Position numbers and translations under genes: made by a program
Shown here: piece by piece, positions 1-5,265 of the stretch
Layout of the letters: every line of letters begins with the position of its first letter
How positions within the stretch are numbered: position 1 is the first letter of the stretch
Assembly: GCA_964349515.1 (NCBI GenBank)
Contig: CAYGHG010000142.1
Span: forward strand, 1-5,265
Reading direction: 5' to 3'
DNA from: CAYGHG01 sp964349515
Lineage (GTDB): Bacteria; Oederibacteriota; PGYV01; CAYGHG01
DNA: 5,265 nucleotides
Notes under the pieces: generated by a model
The model's input: the letters and a program-made list of their open reading frames with translations, nothing else
Told to the model about the DNA's origin: nothing
Databases searched by the model: none

Positions 1-128
1 TAAGCGACATAACATTTGGAAGGCCGGCTGTCAACTCAAGTACTGACTACCGCAACATAAGCCAGGAGACAGAAGTTGAAAAATACAAAAGACAAAAAGC
101 AGAACTTATGCAGGGGTGGTGTACTTGA
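1..128 (+). CDS. Probable C-terminal tail of an unidentified gene, cut by the left edge
   Basis: The frame whose codons begin at base 3 stays open for 41 codons and stops at TGA 126-128. The other two plus frames hit stops early (bases 1-12 and 44-46). The translation reads like a real hydrophilic C-terminus: it starts SDITFGRPAVNSS, continues with a charged stretch ETEVEKYKRQKAELM that should form a helix, and ends QGWCT. Codon choice (ATA, AAA, GAA, AGG) resembles that of rlmN. The gene would converge on mnmG, with only 35 bp between the two stop codons. I do not recognise the family, and no domain is visible in so short a piece. An open frame of this length can arise by chance, and one minus frame is also open across most of the region, so this is a moderate call. 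Confidence 0.5.
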   Translation, partial: SDITFGRPAVNSSTDYRNISQETEVEKYKRQKAELMQGWCT

Positions 129-160
129 TTTTAAACTTCTGTCTTCTTGTCTTCTGTCTT
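67..160. repeat. Repeated CTTCTGTCTT words between convergent genes
   Basis: The 10-base word CTTCTGTCTT occurs at 136-145 and again at 151-160, separated by CTTGT, within a pyrimidine-rich tract. An inverted copy lies at 67-77 (AGACAGAAGTT), which is an exact 11-bp reverse complement of 134-144. Its first nine bases also match 151-159. A plus-strand transcript could pair 67-75 with 151-159, directly before the T run at 159-165. The loop would be about 75 nt, so this is not a canonical intrinsic terminator. The inverted copy lies inside the putative coding tail, so part of the similarity may be low-complexity chance. Whether the word recurs elsewhere in the genome cannot be seen here. Confidence 0.5.
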
Positions 161-163
161 TTT

Positions 164-2026
164 TTATCCTTTTTTCTTTAGCAGTATCAGAAGTACGTTG
201 ATGTCAGCCGGGGTTACGCCCGGGATTCTTGCGGCGCTGCCTATTGTTTCGGGCCTCATCTTGGACAGATATTGTTTGGCTTCTGTTGAAAGACCGGTAG
301 TTTTTGAATAGTCAAAATTCTCAGGAATTTTTTTTCTTTCGAGCCCCGCGCTCTGCTCAATATCTTTGAGCTGTCTAGTTATGTATCCCTCGTATTTTAC
401 CCCGGCTTCGAAACACTCGGTGTAGTGCTGCGGCACTTTCGGTATTTCGCCTCCGAATTTCATCAGGCCCTCATAGTCTGTTTCGGGCCTTTTGAAAAGG
501 TTCATAAGATTGGAAGGCTCTGTAATGGCTGAAGTGCCGCGGGAAATCAGGTATTCATTGAGCTCTTTGGAAGGCTGAAGCGTAATGTTTTCAAGGCGCT
601 TTCTTTCGGATGAAATAAAGGATTTTTTTATTCCGGCAGATACTGCCGCTTTTTCGCCGAGCAACCCGTATTTAACGCCGTAGCTGCTAAGCCTTAAGTC
701 CGCGTTGTCGTTTCTTAAGAGCAGCCTGTACTCGGCGCGTGAGGAGAAGAGCCTGTAAGGCTCCTGCAAATCAAGGGTGACAAGGTCGTCTATCATGACG
801 CCTATGTATGATTCAGAACGGGGAAGTATCAGAGGGTCAATTCCTTTTATTTTTGCCGAGGCGTTTATGCCGGCGATGAGCCCCTGGCCTGCCGCCTCTT
901 CGTAACCGGAGGTGCCGTTGATCTGGCCAGCCAGGAAGAGCCCGGGCACTGATTTGACTTCCAGTGTGTGTTTTATCTGATAAGAGGGAAAGGAGTCATA
1001 TTCAATGCCGTAAGCAGGGCGGATGATGCTTACATTTTTAAAACCCGGTATTGTTTTTAAGTAAGCCTCCTGGACGTCTGCGGGAAGCGAGGAGGAAAGA
1101 CCGTTTAAGTACATTTCATTGCTGCCGCGCCACTCCGGCTCTATGAAAACCTGATGTGATTTTTTGTCCGGGAATTTCATTACCTTGTCCTCTATGGAGG
1201 GGCAGTAGCGCGGGCCGGTGCCGAATATTTTTCTGTCAGTGGGTGAGTAAAGGGGTGAGCGGTTTAAATTTGCCTCTATGACTGTATTTGTCTCAGGCGT
1301 AGTGCGGGCGAGCCAGCACAGCACCTGCTTGGCTTCTATTTTTTCTGTGGAAAATGAAAAAGGGACAGCCACGGCATCACCGGGTTGTTCTGTGAAAAAT
1401 GAATAGTCAAGCGAATCCCTGTCAACCCTCGGAGGTGTTCCTGTTTTCAGCCTTATAGTTTTTAACCCGAGAGATTGCAATGATTTGGAAAGCGAAACCG
1501 AAGGAGGGTCGCCCCGCCTGCCGCCCGGAAATGATTCCAGCCCTATGTGCATTACTCCGTTTAAAAAAGTGCCGGCCGTGACAATGACCGCTTTTGCGCC
1601 GTAGTTTTCGCCTGATTCACAGATTACGCCTGTCACAGCGGAGTCAGATACGGAAATCTGAGAGGCCATTGCTTCTATCAGTGTAAGGCCCGGAGTATTC
1701 TCGAGAATGCCGAGCATATAGCGGCAGTATTCTCTTTTGTCAGCCTGCGCCCTTAAGCCCCTGACTGCCGGGCCTTTTGCGGAATTTAATACCTTGAACT
1801 GTATGCAGGTTTCGTCGGCTGCTTTTGCCATTATGCCGCCGAGCGCGTCTATCTCGCGCACTACCTGCCCCTTTGCCAGCCCGCCTATGGCCGGGTTGCA
1901 TGACATTTCGCCTGTTTTGGATTTGTTTATTGTAAAGAGGGCGGTTTTCATTCCGGCTTTAGCAGCTGCCAGCGCAGCTTCAATGCCTGCGTGCCCCGCG
2001 CCTATGACTGCAATATCAAAATTCAT
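164..2026 (-). CDS. mnmG: tRNA uridine-5-carboxymethylaminomethyl modification enzyme MnmG (GidA)
   Basis: MnmG is the FAD-dependent cytoplasmic partner of the GTPase MnmE. Together they install the (carboxymethyl)aminomethyl group at C5 of wobble uridine U34 in several tRNAs, using methylene-tetrahydrofolate. The 620 residues match the full family length. Visible marks are the N-terminal Rossmann FAD motif GAGHAG (9-14), MSCNPAIGG with Cys43 (E. coli Cys47 equivalent), GGRRGDPPS (168-176), LKTGTPPR (193-200), GPRYCPSIEDK with Cys275 (E. coli catalytic Cys277 equivalent), the second FAD signature AGQINGTSGYEEAAGQG (366-382), SSRAEYRL (428-435), and the C-terminal helical region with KYEGYITRQ (544-552) and SRIPGVTP-like ARIPGVTP (599-606). 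The start ATG overlaps the stop of the upstream membrane-protein gene as ATGA, and no strong Shine-Dalgarno precedes it (GGCCCGG at best), so translational coupling is likely. Neither mnmE nor rsmG is in the window. No intrinsic terminator follows the stop. The gene looks intact and functional. Confidence 0.98.
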   Translation of the reverse strand: MNFDIAVIGAGHAGIEAALAAAKAGMKTALFTINKSKTGEMSCNPAIGGLAKGQVVREIDALGGIMAKAADETCIQFKVLNSAKGPAVRGLRAQADKREYCRYMLGILENTPGLTLIEAMASQISVSDSAVTGVICESGENYGAKAVIVTAGTFLNGVMHIGLESFPGGRRGDPPSVSLSKSLQSLGLKTIRLKTGTPPRVDRDSLDYSFFTEQPGDAVAVPFSFSTEKIEAKQVLCWLARTTPETNTVIEANLNRSPLYSPTDRKIFGTGPRYCPSIEDKVMKFPDKKSHQVFIEPEWRGSNEMYLNGLSSSLPADVQEAYLKTIPGFKNVSIIRPAYGIEYDSFPSYQIKHTLEVKSVPGLFLAGQINGTSGYEEAAGQGLIAGINASAKIKGIDPLILPRSESYIGVMIDDLVTLDLQEPYRLFSSRAEYRLLLRNDNADLRLSSYGVKYGLLGEKAAVSAGIKKSFISSERKRLENITLQPSKELNEYLISRGTSAITEPSNLMNLFKRPETDYEGLMKFGGEIPKVPQHYTECFEAGVKYEGYITRQLKDIEQSAGLERKKIPENFDYSKTTGLSTEAKQYLSKMRPETIGSAARIPGVTPADINVLLILLKKKG

Positions 2027-3975
2027 TTTACCGGGCCTTTTGAAAAAAGCGTTACGCTGAATGCCGGAGAGATGTAAATTACGGAGTTTTCAAAACCGTT
2101 TTTTTGCATCAGCGGGATGAAGAGGGAGACAGTTCCGGATTCTTTTTCGGCGCTGAAAGAGTATGAGCCGTACCTGTCTGAAATCAGATAAAATTCATTG
2201 CTCTGTGCACGCATAATCCTGTTCGCGAGAGCCTCGGCGCTGCCTGTATAATAGGCAGGGTCGCTGACGTACTTTCTCGCGCTGAAGCGCGAGGCCAGGT
2301 TGACGCTTGCTATTACAGGAATATCCTTATCAGACGGTACAATGCGGTTTATTTCCTGAATTGACTGTTCTTTGACCCTGTCTTTGGCAAACCTGTGGGT
2401 GTTAAAGGCGTAATAACCCGCGAAAAATACAAAAACTGCGGTTACGGCGAGGACAGGAGCGTTGAAGCGCCCCTGCATAAAAGAAAATGAAAGCGGGATT
2501 ACAATAAGAAGCAGGGCTGCGGCTGCAAATCCTGAAACCGCGCCGCCGGAGGGGGCCCAGGCGAGATGCACCGCTGCCTGCATAAAAAACAGAAACAAAG
2601 CGGCTGTCAGGGGGTTGATTTTTACGGGCAGTTTTTCAAATTTCTCTGAAGAATATATAAATGCCGCAAAAAGCCCGGGAAGCACCATGGCGTGGTACTG
2701 GTAAAAGAAGAGCGTATTGTAGTATGAACTGGCGGGCAGGTAAACCGCGGCAGCCGGCAGTAGCAGAAGTGCGGCAGAGCTGAGCCTCAGCAGCGGCAGA
2801 AAAGCAAAAGGCAGAAGGTAGTAAACGATAAAAGAGGTTAAATGCGCGGGCTTGACCGATGAAAAGAATAAAAGAAAATCAGACAGTGCCCTTGCGCCGT
2901 GGGTTGCGCCTGATGTGCTGAAGGAGGGCATGATGAGCAAATTTACGATTGCAGCATACGCCGCGGCAAAGAGGGCGAATATGATATAAACAGGGCAGCG
3001 GTTCCTGAAATAAAAAAAGAGAGAAGCGGCGGCAAGATATATTGCAGAGTCCTCTCTTGTTGATGCGGATAAAACAAGAGCAACTGCGGCCGGGAAAAAC
3101 GAGGCTTTCTCGGAAAAGTACAGAAAAGCAAGAAAGAACAGGGCGAAAAACGGAGTCAGGTGAAAATCAAAATCTATTGAGCGGATAAGAAAAAAAGAGG
3201 AGAGGTAAGCGAGCCCGGTAATGAATGCGGCTTTTTTATCGGTGAAAATTTCGCGGCCCAGCAGATAGACGAAAATGGCGGAACCGTAGGCGGCGGCTGC
3301 CTGGCTGAAAAGAAGCAGCCATACAGGGGTGCTGTTTTTAAAGAACGGAATGAACAGGTACGTGAAAGGCTGAAAATGTATGCCGAGCCTGTCTGCCGTG
3401 CCGAGGCTGCCCTCAAGCCATGTTACCGCGGGCAGGGAATTCGCCGAAAGCCATATCGTGTTTGCGAAGATCGCGAGGTCTGTGGCGGTGTTAAAAGCAA
3501 GATGCGCCGAATAGGTGCAGTAAAAAGCGGATAAGAAGAGAAAAGCCGCGGCTGCAGAAAAAACAGCTGTATCGGAAATGGCGGTTTTTTCCTGAGGCTT
3601 AACTTTTCGCAATACCGGAGATATAAAACAAAGCGCAGAAGCAAAGAAAAGCATGTTGTTAAGAGCGAGCGTCAGTATGCGGTCATATTTAAGGGCTGTA
3701 AGAAAAGGCGCAAGGATTAGGAAAGCAAGAGAAAGCCATAACTCTGTTTTTACGGGTTCGGAAGGTTTTATAACGCGGTTTGCAAAAAGCAATACAGGAA
3801 AAATTACGGCAAAAACAACCATAGCCCTGAAAAGGAAAGAACCGCTTTTAAGAAATGAAAGATACTCGGAGTAATAGCCGGCGAAAACCGGGTTATATGA
3901 GGCCAGGTGCACGGATGCGGACACCGAGGTAATAAGCGCAAGCACAAAGCCGCCTGTGATTTTGACACTGTTCAT
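2023..3975 (-). CDS. DUF2079-family polytopic membrane protein
   Basis: This is an inner-membrane protein of 650 residues with roughly 15 hydrophobic segments from residue 9 to about 525, then a soluble tail of about 120 residues. DUF2079 signatures are visible in order: TDLAIFANTIWL (165-176, matching the family's DLGIF-Q--W), GIHFQPFTYLFIPF (198-211, the H-F-P motif), DFDFHLTPF (268-276, the D-FHPE-like motif), and TREDS (306-310, the KED-like motif). The tail, with VNLASRFSARKYV (558-570) and FYLISDRYGSY (595-605), resembles the family's usual C-terminal domain. The family resembles GT-C membrane glycosyltransferases, but its reaction is not established and none is claimed here. I chose ATG 3975 over an upstream in-frame TTG at 4014 (663 residues). 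The TTG has no ribosome site and falls inside a good promoter spacer, while the ATG has GGGG six bases upstream. It is the first gene of a two-gene operon with mnmG. Confidence 0.85.
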   Translation of the reverse strand: MNSVKITGGFVLALITSVSASVHLASYNPVFAGYYSEYLSFLKSGSFLFRAMVVFAVIFPVLLFANRVIKPSEPVKTELWLSLAFLILAPFLTALKYDRILTLALNNMLFFASALCFISPVLRKVKPQEKTAISDTAVFSAAAAFLFLSAFYCTYSAHLAFNTATDLAIFANTIWLSANSLPAVTWLEGSLGTADRLGIHFQPFTYLFIPFFKNSTPVWLLLFSQAAAAYGSAIFVYLLGREIFTDKKAAFITGLAYLSSFFLIRSIDFDFHLTPFFALFFLAFLYFSEKASFFPAAVALVLSASTREDSAIYLAAASLFFYFRNRCPVYIIFALFAAAYAAIVNLLIMPSFSTSGATHGARALSDFLLFFSSVKPAHLTSFIVYYLLPFAFLPLLRLSSAALLLLPAAAVYLPASSYYNTLFFYQYHAMVLPGLFAAFIYSSEKFEKLPVKINPLTAALFLFFMQAAVHLAWAPSGGAVSGFAAAALLLIVIPLSFSFMQGRFNAPVLAVTAVFVFFAGYYAFNTHRFAKDRVKEQSIQEINRIVPSDKDIPVIASVNLASRFSARKYVSDPAYYTGSAEALANRIMRAQSNEFYLISDRYGSYSFSAEKESGTVSLFIPLMQKNGFENSVIYISPAFSVTLFSKGPVK

Positions 3976-3999
3976 TTTACGCCCCGTTCTTTTTATGTT

Positions 4000-4028
4000 A
4001 TGATAAAGTAACAAAACTGATTTAACAA
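4000..4028 (-). promoter_or_regulatory. Sigma-70-like promoter for the DUF2079-mnmG operon
   Basis: On the minus strand, TTGTTA (4028-4023, four of six bases of the -35 consensus) is followed after exactly 17 bases by TATCAT (4005-4000, five of six of the -10 consensus). Transcription would begin near 3993, giving a leader of about 18 bases before ATG 3975. This placement makes the in-frame TTG at 4014 untranscribed and supports the shorter protein. The call rests on consensus match and spacing alone. Confidence 0.55.
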
Positions 4029-4090
4029 GATAATACTATAACTTTTGCATTATGTCTGCTCTCTTATTGTTTTAACGGTGAAGCAGGGCA

Positions 4091-4136
4091 GGCAGATGGC
4101 AAAATTCTAACCCCGGCCCTCTGCCAAAGGCAGAGG
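4091..4136 (+). promoter_or_regulatory. rlmN leader with hairpin and competing stem
   Basis: CCTCTGCC (4118-4125) and GGCAGAGG (4129-4136) form a perfect 8-bp, GC-rich hairpin with an AAA loop, ending six bases before the rlmN Shine-Dalgarno. The same left arm can pair with GGCAGA at 4091-4096 (using TCTGCC 4120-4125), so the two stems exclude each other. No U run follows, so it is not an intrinsic terminator. The Shine-Dalgarno itself is not inside the stem. Possible roles are protecting the 5' end of the message or tuning ribosome loading. No known riboswitch class is recognised. A weak plus-strand -10-like TATAAC lies at 4037-4042 without a convincing -35, so the rlmN promoter is not located. 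Confidence 0.45.
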
Positions 4137-4142
4137 CAATAA

Positions 4143-4148
4143 AAGGAG
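4143..4148 (+). promoter_or_regulatory. Ribosome binding site of rlmN
   Basis: AAGGAG is a near-ideal Shine-Dalgarno, five bases (TACGG) before ATG 4154. It fixes the rlmN start there rather than at the in-frame Met8. Confidence 0.85.
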
Positions 4149-4153
4149 TACGG

Positions 4154-5185
4154 ATGAATGCCGATTTAAGAGGAATGAACCTTGAAGAAATACAGGAGAA
4201 AATAAAAAGCCTCGGTTTTGAAAAGTACAGGGGCGAACAGGTGTTTTCCTGGGTACACTCAAAGGCTGTACGTTCTTTTGACGAAATGACGAATTTGCCG
4301 GCGGCGCTGAAAGAAAAAATTGCAGAAAAAAACCGCCTCACGGAATTCAATATTACAGACATTAGTGTGTCTGCAATAGACGGCACCAAAAAGCTCCTTT
4401 TTGAGTTTTCCGGGGGAGCTTATTCCGAGTGTGTCTTGCTGTATTCCAGGGAACGAATTACGCTTTGCATCTCATCCCAGTCGGGGTGCGCCTGCAACTG
4501 TGCTTTTTGCTCAACAGCAGAACTGGGGTTTAAGAGAGACCTGACCGCCGGGGAGATAGTTACCGAGTTTATGGAGTCTGAGCGCGAAGCCGGCGCTAAA
4601 ATAGATAATGTAGTATTCATGGGAATGGGAGAGCCTCTTCTTAACTATGATAATGTGGTAAAGGCAACGGAGATACTAAATATGCCGAAAGGCAGGGGGC
4701 TTTCGTCCTCAAGGGTTACGGTGTCAACGGTCGGAATAACGGATATCATAAGGAAGACAGCAGATGAAAACAGGCCCTTTAACCTGGCCATATCTCTTAT
4801 TACGGCAAACCCGGAATTGAGGGCAAGGCTGGTGCCTGTTGACAGGAAATACCCGCTGAAAGAAATCATGGAAGCTGCGAGGTACTATAACAAGAAGACA
4901 GGCCGCGAGGTGCTGTTTGAGTGTATAGTTTTCGGGGGGTTAAATGATGCTGAAGACGACGCTTATGAAATCTTAAGGCTTATAAACAGGGTGAAATGCA
5001 AGGTAAACCTGATTCCATACAACCCGGGTGAAAGAAAGGATTTCAAGAGACCGGATATTGACAGGGTTAACGCGATGCATAAAATACTCGTAGACGCAGG
5101 ATTTATGACCTTTGTCAGAAAAGAAAAAGGCGCGGATATTTCGGCGGCCTGCGGCCAGCTGGCGCTGAAGAAAACAGTCAAGTAA
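4154..5185 (+). CDS. rlmN: Dual-specificity RNA methyltransferase RlmN (radical SAM)
   Basis: RlmN methylates C2 of A2503 in 23S rRNA and, in E. coli, of A37 in some tRNAs, using a [4Fe-4S] cluster, two SAM molecules and a methyl-cysteine intermediate. The 343 residues are a normal length. The N-terminal helical domain (about 1-75) carries the family pattern YRGEQVFSWVH (25-35) and FDEMTNLP (42-49). The radical SAM core has the CxxxCxxC cluster ligands Cys112, Cys116 and Cys119. Catalytic Cys105 and Cys333 line up with E. coli Cys118 and Cys355, and Glu92 with E. coli Glu105. GMGEPLLN (157-164), Ser191 and Asn290 (NLIPYNP) match SAM contacts. One oddity is that the usual SLH SAM-contact motif reads SLI (214-216). 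Another is an extra Cys114 inside the cluster motif. Cfr, the C8-methylating relative, is less likely given the GMGEPLLN and AACGQLA context and overall similarity to RlmN. It is transcribed divergently from the DUF2079-mnmG operon. Confidence 0.96.
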   Translation: MNADLRGMNLEEIQEKIKSLGFEKYRGEQVFSWVHSKAVRSFDEMTNLPAALKEKIAEKNRLTEFNITDISVSAIDGTKKLLFEFSGGAYSECVLLYSRERITLCISSQSGCACNCAFCSTAELGFKRDLTAGEIVTEFMESEREAGAKIDNVVFMGMGEPLLNYDNVVKATEILNMPKGRGLSSSRVTVSTVGITDIIRKTADENRPFNLAISLITANPELRARLVPVDRKYPLKEIMEAARYYNKKTGREVLFECIVFGGLNDAEDDAYEILRLINRVKCKVNLIPYNPGERKDFKRPDIDRVNAMHKILVDAGFMTFVRKEKGADISAACGQLALKKTVK

Positions 5186-5265
5186 AGGAGTAAAACAAGA
5201 ACTGAAGTGCAGGCAGCGTGAACTGCCGCCCGACGGTGCCTGATGCCTTAACTGCTGTATTATGG
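5186..5265. other. Region downstream of rlmN, no supported gene
   Basis: A good Shine-Dalgarno-like AAAGGAG (5184-5190) overlaps the rlmN stop, but no ATG, GTG or TTG lies at a usable distance. A short stem GGCAG/CTGCC (5212-5216 with 5223-5227, six-base loop) and an alternative CAGGCA/TGCCTG (5210-5215 with 5237-5242) are possible. Neither is followed by a U run, so no terminator is called. A GTG frame from 5218 is open to the edge, but this is too short to judge. Confidence 0.4.

Noticed and set aside
36..128. Exact 8-bp inverted repeat TCAAGTAC / GTACTTGA (36-43 and 121-128)
   Set aside because: It crosses, rather than nests with, the 67-77/134-144 repeat and lies in the likely coding tail. 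An 8-bp match over this length is expected by chance fairly often.
1737..2060. Plus-strand open frame of 107 codons
   Set aside because: It lies antisense across the highly conserved N-terminus of mnmG, and its composition is that of a reverse-strand shadow. It also has no ribosome site.
4118..4136. Hairpin read as an intrinsic terminator on either strand
   Set aside because: Neither side of the stem is followed by a T run in the direction of transcription.
4072..4389. Minus-strand open frame of 105 codons over the rlmN 5' end
   Set aside because: It is antisense to the conserved N-terminal domain of rlmN, has no family-like features, and begins inside rlmN.
5218..5265. GTG-started frame running off the right edge
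   Set aside because: It has only 16 codons, and the nearest ribosome-site-like word is too far upstream at 5184-5190.
1..5265. Mobile element, CRISPR array, tRNA or defence gene
   Set aside because: No terminal repeats with a transposase, no regularly spaced repeats, no cloverleaf with TTCGA-type arm and no defence-family motif were seen. The coding content is housekeeping plus one DUF2079 protein.

Overview
This window is ordinary bacterial chromosome. It holds three well-supported protein genes, the probable 3' tail of a fourth, and short intergenic stretches. I see no mobile element, CRISPR array, tRNA, rRNA or defence system, and nothing that amounts to a new multi-gene system. The organism is a bacterium with roughly balanced base composition, fairly free use of ATA and AGG codons, and Shine-Dalgarno-led translation. 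The protein sequences do not let me name a phylum securely. The wording of MnmG and RlmN, together with the unusual gene order, makes me lean weakly towards an uncultured candidate-phylum lineage (Elusimicrobiota-like or similar), and this is only an impression.

Layout. Bases 1-128 (+) look like the last 41 codons of a gene that begins outside the window. It converges on mnmG, and the 35 bp between them are a pyrimidine-rich stretch with repeated CTTCTGTCTT words. Bases 164-2026 (-) are mnmG, the FAD enzyme of tRNA wobble-uridine modification. Bases 2023-3975 (-) are a large polytopic DUF2079-family membrane protein. It lies upstream of mnmG and overlaps it by four bases (ATGA). A sigma-70-like promoter at 4000-4028 (-) fits this two-gene operon. 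Bases 3976-4153 are a divergent intergenic region that also carries the rlmN leader, with a perfect 8-bp hairpin just before the ribosome binding site. Bases 4154-5185 (+) are rlmN, a radical SAM RNA methyltransferase. The last 80 bases hold no gene I can support.

How the genes relate. MnmG and RlmN both modify translational RNAs and affect decoding accuracy, and here they are transcribed divergently from one intergenic region. The DUF2079 protein has no known function linking it to either, and its tie to mnmG is positional (operon and start-stop overlap). The points most worth a second look are a His-to-Ile change in the SAM-contacting SLH motif of RlmN, mutually exclusive stems in the rlmN leader, the DUF2079-mnmG coupling, and the repeated words between the convergent genes at the left end.
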